From Artemisia argyi (Eukaryota > Streptophyta > Magnoliopsida > Asterales > Asteraceae), in the NCBI GenBank assembly GCA_030686995.1, contig CM060696.1, positions 13,553,987 to 13,617,986 on the forward strand: a DNA stretch of 64,000 nt, read 5' to 3'. A program made the position numbers and the translations under genes. Positions 21,376 through 31,680 of the stretch are shown piece by piece (position 1 is the first letter of the stretch; every line of letters begins with the position of its first letter). Under the pieces are notes generated by a model. It was not told where the DNA came from, searched no databases, and saw nothing but the letters and a program-made list of their open reading frames with translations.

Positions 21376-21636
21376 GGTTTGATCAGGCTGTTGTTGATTG
21401 ATTTGGAAGATTTAAGAATGCCATATTCTATTGTTGGAATGCAACTTTTGAGTGCTAAAAAAGTGATAATTTCCATCTGTTTATTCAATACCTTCCCTTT
21501 GTCGTAAGGACTTTGTTCCAGTCTCTCTAGACACATATTAAAACAAGATTGTGAATGAGTTGAGATCCATGAAAAACCCATACATGCCATAGAACCTATC
21601 AACCAATCATAGCCACCCATTTATATTTTTCACATT

Positions 21637-21998
21637 TTTTTTTTCAAAACAACATATCTTGCAAACGGTAAATCTTCAAGCTATAAAAAAAATATCATCG
21701 TGACGAGAATTAAATGATCTTTCTATAGATATGCATTGTTATATACTTTCGACGAACTTTTTTTTCGCCCAGAAAGAATCATATATGATTCGTAAAAATC
21801 ATATATGATTCGTAAAAAATCATATATGATTCGATTCTTCGAATCATATATGATTTTTCTGGGCGAAAAAAAAGTTCGTCGAAAGTATATAACAATGCAT
21901 GTCTATAGAAAGATAATTTAATTCTCATCGCAATGGTATTTTTTTTGTAACTTGACGATTTACGGTTTGCGAAATATTTTAGTTTTAAAAAAAGGGTG
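21637..21998. mobile_element. foldback / MITE element with imperfect 150-bp arms
   Basis: A long inverted repeat centred near 21815. The inner arms (21720-21775 and 21857-21911) are almost perfect (TTATATACTTTCGACGAAC and its complement) and the outer arms (CGCAAACGGTAAATC type) are diverged. The core holds three tandem copies of AATCATATATGATTCGTAAA. Half copies of the same family occur at about 34395-34530 and 39040-39215. The paralogous flank of laccase 2 lacks this segment. I could not fix the target duplication. Confidence 0.7.
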
Positions 21999-22197
21999 GA
22001 AGTTTATTTTTTTATGTTGATAAAAAAAAGAAGTGGCTAAGATTGCTTGATAGATTCTATGGTAAAAGTTGGATCTATAAAGAACTTTTGGCAAGCAGTA
22101 ATTTGGGTTTAGATATTTGAATTGTTAAAATCTTTGTTGTACCAACTATGCTTCTTGTAAAGTCTTCTTAACTGCCTGGGTCTTCTCTTTTAAAGTA

Positions 22198-22475
22198 GAG
22201 TAAATTGCAAAAATCGTCCTTGTGGTTTGGCCAAATTGCATGTTTCGTCCTTGTGGTTCAATAAGTGCAAAGATCGTCCTTATTTTGCACTGTTACGTGC
22301 ACTTTTGGTTCTTCAACAGTTAAATTTGGCAAACCACAAGGACGATTTTTGCAATGATGGAGGACCAAAAGTGCACGTAACAGTGCAAAATAAGGACGAT
22401 CTTTGCACTTAATGAACCACAAGAACGAAACGTGCAATTTGGCTAAACCACAAGGACGATTTTTGCAATTTACTC
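22198..22475. mobile_element. Mutator-type MITE with 9-bp target duplication
   Basis: A 278-bp palindromic element starting GAGTAAATTGCAAAAATCG and ending with its complement. It is flanked by the 9-bp direct repeat TTTAAAGTA at 22189-22197 and 22476-22484. The laccase 2 flank (about 52005-52020) has the uninterrupted sequence CTTTTAAAGTATTTAAATC, a perfect empty site. The 9-bp duplication is the signature of Mutator-like transposases. The short reading frame inside it is not a gene. Confidence 0.92.
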
Positions 22476-22484
22476 TTTAAAGTA

Positions 22485-23021
22485 TTTAAATCATACTAAA
22501 ACATATTTTGGAAAAAGGCTACTCAACCATAAAATGTAACATACGTGTATCTAAGAAATTGTTTCCCAAGTCATATCCTTCTACACTTTCATGTGATTAT
22601 TTAATTTATATCCGAACTTTTTATTAGTTACCTTTTTAGAACACTTTTCTCTTTCCAAATACTTCAAATGTACATTTGAGTTACGATTTTATTTTAGTCA
22701 TATAGTAACAGCTAAGTTTTTGTTACAGGTTTTGTAATGTTCCACAAAAAGGTGTTAATTGGCGGAACACCCTAACCCGGGTGTCTTTTGGTACCAACCA
22801 TTTTTCACTCCACAAGGAATAGCTTCAGCAACTCTCTTGACCAATAGGGCACCAACTAGAGTGAGCAAGATTCTTAGTTTTCCAATCATATATCAAATAT
22901 AATTCGTGAACATCAAAATCATAACTCGTAAGGTTCTAGTTAAGAATCAATCAATTGCAAGTACTAATGGACGTGAGAATGAGCGTACCAAGGGTGGGCG
23001 CTAGAAATAAATGGTGCAAAG
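22485..23021. other. laccase upstream flank, no gene
   Basis: 22485 to about 22740 is paralogous to 52010-52259 and to 34720-34939 (landmark AAGAAATTGTTTCCCAAGTCAT). The rest has no recognised feature. Confidence 0.6.
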
Positions 23022-23158
23022 AAGAGAAAGAAGGGTTGTAGTATTTGTGTGGAGAGAATGATCATAACAAACGTACTTGTCCAAACAAGGAAAAAATTGC
23101 CGGCTTATATTCCGTAGGAGATGCCGCCGAAGGCAAAGCTGCTGCTGTCAAAGTATGA
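23022..23158 (+). pseudogene. CCHC zinc-knuckle fragment, frameshifted
   Basis: The frame RKKGCSIC and then, after a 2-bp GT insertion, CGENDHNKRTCPNKEK gives one knuckle of the form C-x2-C-x4-H-x4-C. A short tail ends at TGA 23156-23158. GxNxHNKRTC knuckles are typical of the C-termini of plant Mutator-like transposases and related SWIM proteins. Nothing upstream continues the protein, so this is a small captured or decayed fragment. Confidence 0.55.
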
Positions 23159-23449
23159 GTTTACTGTTTGAATTTTATTTTCTATTTATCTCCAGTGATA
23201 AATACAATAGTTGTAAAATTATATGCTCGATGGTTGGAATACATTTATATGAGGATTTGTGTCTCTTTTTGAAATATTTGACATTTATCACTTGTAATAA
23301 AGTATCAAAATACAAATGAACATCATTTAAGAGATTTTATGAGTTTACTATCATATATCACTTATGATCACCAATTTTAACCCATGTAACATCCCTCGCA
23401 AACCTCATGTACATACTATCCACCGTTGACATGGGCATAAACAACAGAA

Positions 23450-24010
23450 CAATGGGTTTATGGTTATGGTTTAGCGTCTTTTAGGGTTTAGGGTTTTTTG
23501 GTTTTTACGGTTTAGTGTTTAGTGTTTGTTGGGTTTTAGGGTTTAGGGGTTTTTTGGGTTTAGGTTTTAGTATTTTTTAGGGTTTAGGCTTTAGGTATAT
23601 ATCACTTGTGATATTATACCACCACCATTTTCACCATTGATCATATCACTTTTTAGTTGTGATATTATACCTAGTGGTTAGGGGTTTAAGGTTTAGGTAT
23701 ATATCACTTGTGATATTATACCTAGTGGTTAATGGTTTATGGTTTTTGGTATAAGGTTTAGTGGTTAGTGTTTAGGGTTAAGTGGTTAGGGGTTTAGGGT
23801 TTTCTGCATAGGATTTAGTATTTAGGGTTTAGGGTGTAGATATATATCACTTGTGATATTAGACCATCATCATTTCCACCTTTATCATATCACTTTTCAG
23901 CTGTGATCTTATACCTAGTGGTTAGGGGTTTATGGTTCAGGTATATATCAGTTGTGATATTATACCTAGTGGTTAGGGGTTTAGGGTTTTTGGTATAGGG
24001 TTTAGTGGTA
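23450..24010 (+). repeat. degenerate telomere-like TTTAGGG repeats with a repeated palindrome
   Basis: Many imperfect copies of GGTTTAG / TTTAGGG occur, with variants such as AGTGGTTAGGGG. Between them the palindromic block TATATCACTTGTGATATTA recurs near 23595, 23698, 23846 and (varied) 23940, often followed by TACCTAGTGGTTAGGGG. It is an interstitial repeat, not a true telomere. The sequence 23159-23449 before it has no recognised feature. Confidence 0.7.
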
Positions 24011-25316
24011 TAACAATAATCTGTAAGTTCGAACATTCAATATGATTTCGTAAAATGAGCATAAGTATTAGTATAAAACTCCAAAAGATTCATCATTTTT
24101 TGCATTGAAAAATATACATTTTAAGCTCTCCAACTATATATAACACATAAGATTTGAACCTCTACAATAAGGTTAAGTCATTGAAGTTGGTGAATATAGA
24201 AAAAGAAAGTTGATATTTAAACTCATTTGATATAGCGCTTGTGATATAACACTAACATGTAAGTTCGAACACTAAACATGTTATCGTAAAATAGGAATAA
24301 GTATGTTACACCCGAAAACTGTTTTCAAACGGGTATGACCCTAGACGTGTTTGATTAAGTATAAGTGTGTGGACTTATGTATTATGGAAAATGGTTTTGG
24401 GTCTACCAACTTTGATATGGTGTATTGAGATAGGATTGGATAAGGAGTATCAAGAATTTGTGATATGTTGTATTGAGATAGGCTTGGATATTGAGTATCC
24501 AGAATTTGTGATATGATGTATTGAGATAAGCTTGGATATGGAGTATCCAGAATTGTGATATGGTGTATTGGTGGATACGGCGTATCCCTAGATATGGATA
24601 CGGCATATCGATTAAGTCAGCCAAATAAATGACTATAATGCCTTTTTTGTGAGTTATCACTGGTTTATATATCGTAAGTTCTGGGTTTATCCACACTTAT
24701 CATTGTGGGTGTGTTTGGGTGACGGTTTAAGAGAGAGAAGAAAAGGAGATGAACTTGATATGGTTTTGGAGGAATTGAAGATGACAATCCATTAGGATGA
24801 TCCCTGGTACGAATTGGTAAGGTAAGTGATAATTAATTAGTGTTTGATTAACGAATTTGAAATTAGGGTTTATGAACCCTAATTTAGGGGAATTGGGTAA
24901 AATGATCTTTTAAGCTAATTAAAGGTTATAGTAATCATGAAATGAGTTTTATATGGTTTTTCGATTAGTAATTTCATGGTTTGATTATCATATGATCAAT
25001 ATATGATTATATGACGAATTAAGATATTAAGGGGTGAGCTTATAGTCGAATAAACCATAGCTATAGTATTTTTAGTGTGAGTTTAAGCGTTTATACTTGT
25101 GTGATTTTGGCTTAGGATGCAAGAAGAATGATGAAGATGATCGTGGTGGTGATTTGTTATTATTAACTTGGAATTGAGGTAAGTAAAATGATGGTAACAT
25201 GATGTTATGATAATTTATAACATATATATGTTATGTATATTCTTGTGCTAAGTAATAGGTGATTTGTGTTATGATATCTTGTTGTAATGGTAGTGGAGCA
25301 AGATGAGGTATGTGTT

Positions 25317-26766
25317 TGATGCGTAGGAATCGCAACAGGCTTTACCTCTCGAGGGATCTCGAGAAGCTTACAACCCCCACCAGGCAGTGTACCTGATCGT
25401 TGTAGTATAGTATAGTGACAAGTACCGGGGGATTGATCGTTCAGCTTAGGAATAGTGTCGCTAGGATTAGAAAGCCTAAATACTAGTTCTAAAGGTGAGG
25501 GATGATTATTTTTGTATTTTTATATTTTATGGAAAGCAAGTAAAAATCTCGGGTTTTGGAAGAGTGGGCGGAATTAGTTGCTAGTCAACTAACCCAAAAC
25601 TAAGATGCAATCAAAATAAAATACTAAAAATGAAATTAAACTAATTTATACTAAGGTTGTGAGCAGTAATTGGAGAAAATGTGTTTACTTAGATTTCACT
25701 ACTCCCTAGATATCTTTTACATGTTAATTACTTGTTATAATTGCATGGATGACGGATTGTATTCCTTAATACCATTCATGGGGTGGCATACATAACTCCC
25801 CAATTCTATAAGCTCTTATCTCCTCCTACACCATGCCCAACACAACTATAGGGATTGTAAACAGTGGCTCATGCATTAAATACAACCAATAAAGACCTAG
25901 TACGCCTCGGTTCATGTTTCTTAAGACGTTCAAGCATGTTACCATTTGGAGATCTGCCAGTTTTCTTAAGCCTAACATATAAATCATTCATCCAAGACAA
26001 GAATAAACAAGTAATCAACACATAATCAATATCTAGGTTTCATTAGATCTAAGCAAACACAAAAGAGATCTAGCCTAGCATGATAGAATTAAGACAAGAA
26101 CAAGATATAGACAACCAACACATAGACATATTGATTGAATTAGAAGAACACTTATCTTAATTAATCATGCAAGGTATCAAGGGATTGGAACCCTTGAAAA
26201 ACCTGTAAAGTTACACCAAAATCGTCTTTAGGGTTTCTCCCAAAACTTCTCTCTTTTAATGTGAAAAACTAGAAAACTATATATAGGAAAATAGGGATGA
26301 CGGCGTCAAGAACAAAGGTGTGACGCCGTCATCTCGCCGCCAAATACTTCCTCGGACGGCCTTGATCTACTTCTGACGCCGTCAAGGCCTAGGCCGTCAC
26401 ACAAATTGCTCTTGACGCCCTGTGTGTGACGCCGTCATCAACTACGGATTTTAATTCTTGGGGTTTTGACGCCGTCAGGAAAACTCTTGACGCCTTCATG
26501 AACTCTCGGATTTTATTATTGAGGTTTGACACCGTCAGGAAATTACTCTTGACGCCGTCACCTACTGTTCCCAACATGGAAAATTGAGACTTTGCCGTTT
26601 TCTTCACTTTTATGCTCCAAAAACGTCCAAAATGGCTTCTTTTCCAGAATTCACTCTCCAAGTACCTAAAATCACAAAAGGAACGATTTAGGGCAATATT
26701 TGATCAAATAAATTCGAATTCGGGCTTAAATGACCCCCTAAAAACGAATCATTTTTCGCCTCATCA
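25317..26766 (-). repeat. 3' LTR of gypsy B (1,450 bp)
   Basis: On the + strand it runs TGATGCGTAGG to CGCCTCATCA. TATATATA is at 26278-26285 and a TGACG-palindrome cluster at 26297-26567; in element orientation the cluster precedes the TATA box. The tRNA-Asp-like stretch TCGTTGTAGTATAGT lies near 25398. Confidence 0.93.
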
Positions 26767-27371
26767 TATACCCTTACACTTGAGATTTGCTTGTACTCAA
26801 GCAAATGCGCTTTTATTCTACTCAAAAGACAAGTTAGGGGTCATTTAACACTAATATAAAAGTAATTACAACAAATAATCATTCCACTAAAGACCAATAG
26901 ACAAGCTCGGAGGTCATACACTAGCACCTCACAAATAGTGTTTAGATACTCACATCTCTCGGGTGTAATAAAGTAATATAACATTATGGAAATGGAAGAT
27001 ATCTCTCACTACCTGTCATAGCAAAATAGATTACCATAGGCTTGGGAAAGGATCAAACCTCCACCACATGGCGTAAGCACCTAGGATAAACTATCAAAGA
27101 GGTCTTTTAAAGGGTTGTAACGTTAGGTATAAGGATATGAATTACACGGTTTTGTTGGATAAAGGAAGTTATTACTGGTGGCGAGTTAACAATCTTGGTC
27201 AATTACATGTACAATATGGCGTTGCTAAGCCAAGACTAGACTCGACTTAAGCTAATAAATTAGAAATAACAAAAACATAAAATGAACATAGAATAAAAAG
27301 GGATGGTAGTCCGTATGTTTTTTCTCTCTTTTTTTTTTTTTTTTCTTTTTCTATTTTTTTTTTCTTTTTCT

Positions 27372-27409
<38 letters not shown>

Positions 27410-29271
27410 TATTTTTTTTTAATACACTCTTACCCTACCATCCAAAATAATACATCATAGGGAATGAACATTCCCCTTACACTTGAATCTTTACATACTT
27501 TACATTCAACTATTCTAATGACTCGAATTAAGAAAATCAAAACACTTGGAGCACTTTTAAGATTAATGTACATATGGGGGTAATAAGTGATGTTCTTCCC
27601 CATTACTCCATAAAATAAGTACTTACCCATGAGTCCCAATCGTCCCAAAACAATATGTACAAGGATATGACTCGACTTAGCAACCATGTAATCAATTAGA
27701 AAGTTAACTTAAGGTTTAACAAATAACAATAATGCACTAAAAATGAGCGCATACACGGAAGGCTAAGGCGATTTGGTTGTACATTTAAGTGGGGTGTAAC
27801 AAATTCTTCCTTTAAGTAAGATGCTTAAAGTTAGAAACGAAAAGATAGGCTCGGAGGGGTGTACTAGGGGTTTCGTGTACTAAAAATGAGTACAACGCTA
27901 AGGGTGTGGGAAAAATTAGTTGACTTAACTAGCCAAGTAATATGACTTAAATGGTCAAGTAATTATAATACGGGTTTAACACAAGGGTGATCTTAATGCC
28001 TCTTATCATGTAGTAAATCCTACCACACGAATGTAGTCTCACTAGCGGTCTCGGAATGCATCACTAACGTAAGTTCTAGAATCTAAATGCTACCGGTACA
28101 CTCATAAGCACTAATAGTAAATGCTTTTCCTATCAAATCTAAAGGCGAACCTCACATATTTGGGTGGAAATTTTTTCTGAAAGTACAGTTATGTGCTAGT
28201 CATACAATCTCCTATCCATGAGACGCTTGCTATGGCTAAAGTTTCACTCCTAAATGTTGTAAAAAATTTTAAATTTGGCGCTAAAATTACACTAACAAGT
28301 ATTTCTCATAGTTTTATTACACATCTACCATTAAACAAAACAAACTCAAGCGAAAGTGCATATGTAAGGTATCATCTTTTTACCTTCCCCTTACACTTAA
28401 GATGAACATTGTCCCCAATGTTCAAGTAAAGAATGTAAAAGTGAAAAAGTAAAGAGAATGAAATCAAATACTCCCCTGATTCGCTCGGTATGGATTATAG
28501 GTTGGCCAGATTAGATCTTCCTCCAAGAAAATGAACAATCAAAGCTTCCCTTCCAGAATATAAATCATCTCCTTGTCATACATAACCTGTAAATCCTGAC
28601 AAAAATAGACAAGATAACCTCGCGTAAAATCGGCGGCATCCTATATAAGTTTCTAAGTCCTAGAAAACAAAGTAAGATATAATGCTTGTGAAATGAAGTT
28701 TGCAGATCTCCTAGAGATTATAAAACTTAATAATTCACAAAAACCATAAGACTCCGTTATAAAAACAAAACCGGTAAAATTTCCAGATTTTAACTCCTGA
28801 CGTCGTCAAGAGTAAACCTCTGACGCCGTCAGAATAGACCTGCAGAAATTCTTATGTTAAGTTTCCGGAAAATTTCTGGAAAAACTTGGTCCTACTTCCT
28901 GGAAAATCCTGCAAAACTTCATTATGACTCAATACAAGCATTTGACTCTAACAAATACGAATATACATGTTCATTTAATATTGTGGAGAATCATGATCGG
29001 TTTGTTTCTTAAAAACATATTTGGGGTTTCCCCTTACACTTATCTTTTGCAAAAATACTTTTAGGTTGGAGTTAAGACTAGGCCAAAACAACAAAGTAAA
29101 GTATTCCCATTTTTTAATTGAGAAACATGATCTACCAACAATAAAAATAAAACATGCATACGGAAGCAAATAACAAACAAATAAATAAAATCACACAAAA
29201 CATGGGTTGCCTCCCAAGAAGCGCTTTTCTTTATTTACGAGTCTTGTAGCTAGACTCAAAGTCATTGGTTA
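26767..29271 (-). other. 3' non-coding region of gypsy B
   Basis: No gene is present. It contains the hairpin and polypurine tract at 26767-26806, a long T-rich block at 27320-27420, the palindrome GAACATTGTCCCCAATGTTC at 28404-28423, and TGACGTCGTCA / TGACGCCGTCA motifs at 28798-28832. It is homologous to 7346-9798 in element C. Confidence 0.75.
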
Positions 29272-31509
29272 CTACGTGATCTCATCATTGGTTTCATTCT
29301 CTAGGTCGTCTTCTAAACCAGTTTTGTAATCCGGACCTAGTTGCAAGCACTCTTTGTAGAAACCAAGCATCCTATTTCTAACATACTCTACTCCTCTACG
29401 TCTATCCTCTTCATTCCTATAATAAGCCGCTTGCTTGTGTTCCTTTTCGAAATTAGAGAGAAGGCGGTATTGCTCAATCTTGTAGGGTATTTGATAAGCA
29501 ACCTCATCATTCTCTTTCTCGAATCTAACTATCCCTAAAGTCGGATCATAACTCATCCTAGTGGCCTCAACAAATGGTTTTCCGAATACTATTTGACTTA
29601 GGCAAGCATCTATTACCGGACGAATGTCTTCCATTATCATAAAATCGATTTCATAGGTAAGATTCCTTATAATCACATGTAATCCCTTCACTCTTCCTGC
29701 AAAATTACTTATCAGATTCTTACCGGGCATCATCCTAAAATTGAGTTGCTTCTTCATCACCCAATTGTAATAAGTCCTAGTCATGATGTTCACGGGGGAT
29801 CTAAGGTCGATGTAAGCTTTCCATATATGCATGTGCCCGATATTGCATGGGATGTTAATGTTAGAGGGGTCTCCCATTTTGATAAGGGGGTTGCCAAAGA
29901 TATATGTTCTCTCGGGACTATCGAATAAATCCTTATGGTATTCCCGTTCTTCCTTGGTTGGCAACTTATCAAAGTATTCTTCTATAGGTTCTACCTCCTC
30001 TAATTCCTCATCCTTATTAACCTCAACTTCCCTACTCTCATTCTTACTATCGGCTTCTACTCTAACTTCATCCTTGTCACTCTCCTCTATCTCCTTATCT
30101 ATCGGTTTAATGGTGACAACATTGACAAAGTGGACATGTTTGGATGATGAGGGGTCCTTAATTTGGGTTCCACTATTGGTGTCCCTAGTGTCCTTCCTAG
30201 GTGTGATTAACGCTTGGTTGTTGAGGGCTTTCAACAAGTTGTCAATCTTGTTGGTCATCTCCGTTTGTTGTTGGTTGAATTCGGTTTCAAACCTAGCTAT
30301 GCGGGCTTCTTGAGATGCCATGAACTTTGACATCAATCCTTCAAGATTGTTGGTACTACCATAGTTGTTAGAAAGATTGTTGTTGAAAGTACGGTTGGAT
30401 GGTGGACCGTTTGGTTGGTAGCGATTAGGCGGATTGGAGGAATTGGGTTGATCTTGTTTCCACCTAAGGTTTGGGTGATTTTTCCAAGAGGGGTTGTATG
30501 AATCACCGTATGTGTTTGGCTCGGGCTTGAAAGTGTACCACTTATCTCTCGCTTCGTCGGTACGCGTGGATGCGTAGTCCGCAAAAGCTGTTCCGGGGAG
30601 TTCCACACAATCACGAGTGTCATGGAGACCACTACATAATTCGCATGAAGAAGTGATTTTGTTCACTTGGCTTGAAGGCTTAGGAGCATCGTAAGATTTC
30701 ATGAGAAACTTGACTTGGTCCTCAAGTTCCATGATCCTACGGTCGGGAGTGCTAGAATTGTTCGAAGGCAAAGATATTGCCTTGACCGTTTTGTTTAAAT
30801 CACGGGGATCATTCCAACTTTCGTTGTCATAGAGAGCAAGATCTTCTATGAGTTCCCATGATTGTTCCGCACTAAGATCATGTAGCTTACCACCGGCCGA
30901 TTGGTCAATGGCTCGCCTCGAGGAGATGTCGATATGGTCATAAAAGATTTGGACTTGGAGCCAAAGGTCTATGCCATGATGAGGGACTTTTTGGAGTAAG
31001 TCCTTGAAACGAGTCCATGCTTCTTAAAGAGATTCATTTTGACGTTGTTGGAACATCAAGATGTCATTCCTAAGCTTAGTAGTTCTCCCCGGTGGGAAAA
31101 ATTGAGCAAGGAAACGAGTGGTGAGATCATCCCATGTGGTGATGGATCCCACGGGTAAACGCTCAAGCCATTGACTAGCTTGATCCCGTAGAGAGAATTG
31201 GAATAGGCGTAATCGGGTAGTCTCTCTAGTTTCAACACCTAGGTCTATGGAATCTACGATTTTGAGAAAGTCCTTAAGATGTTGGTTTGGATCTTCGGAA
31301 CGAAGTCCATGGAATGCACATCCGCTTTGCACCAACCGGATGGTGTCGGATTGCAAGGGGGTCACATTGGCTCCGGTGAGCTCAATGGTGTTTCAGTAGC
31401 CTTGATGGCTAGGTCGGGAGTACTCTCCTAAGGTTCGGGGCCTAAGGGGTTCTAATGGTGGGTTTTGTTGTGGTGGGATGACGGGTTCAAAGATGTTACC
31501 ACCTTCCAT
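29272..31509 (-). pseudogene. gypsy B Gag plus degenerate retropepsin-like domain
   Basis: The start is ATG at 31509 (MEGGNIFEPVIPP). The 746-codon frame ends at 29272 and has in-frame stops at 31395-31393 (TGA) and 31026-31024 (TAA). Order: retrotransposon Gag domain (AFHGLRSEDPNQHLKDF, LFQFSLRDQASQWL, FLAQFFPPGRT), a short CxxC region (CELCSGLHDTRDC), a Q/N-rich linker, a coiled segment (EARIARFETEFNQQQTEM), then a retropepsin-like fold (NIPCNIGHMHIWKAYIDLRSPVN ... VFGKPFVEA). The catalytic Asp-Thr/Ser-Gly is replaced by DLRSP, so the protease should be inactive. No pol follows. The family of Gag with a dead protease is recalled as common in Asteraceae. Confidence 0.88.
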
Positions 31510-31656
31510 GATGTCGGATGGTAAAGAGTTACGAAGAAAGGCACGAAGAAATAAGATAGACTAAAGAAAACCTAAAAATAAAAATAAAATCTTACTAGAA
31601 AGGAATCTAGCAAGTAGACCTAATAAAAAGAAATCCTAACCTAGACAATAACTATT

Positions 31657-31674
31657 CCCCGGGCTGCGGCGCCA
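31657..31674 (-). other. primer-binding site of gypsy B
   Basis: TGGCGCCGCAGCCCGGGG on the - strand, 6 bp inside the 5' LTR. It resembles the tRNA-Asp primer site TGGCGCCGTTGCCGGGG with a few mismatches. Confidence 0.7.
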
Positions 31675-31680
31675 AAAACT

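Noticed and set aside
23450..24010. A chromosome end
   Set aside because: The TTTAGGG-like units are degenerate and mixed with other sequence, and normal sequence continues on both sides.
25398..25430. A tRNA-Asp gene in the LTR
   Set aside because: Only the 5' part resembles tRNA-Asp. The anticodon arm, T arm in the right orientation and acceptor 3' side are missing, so it is not a functional tRNA gene.
29831..30313. 160-codon + strand frame opposite gypsy B gag (also 57802-58284 opposite D)
   Set aside because: It is the antisense shadow of gag and is mirrored in both copies only because gag itself is conserved.
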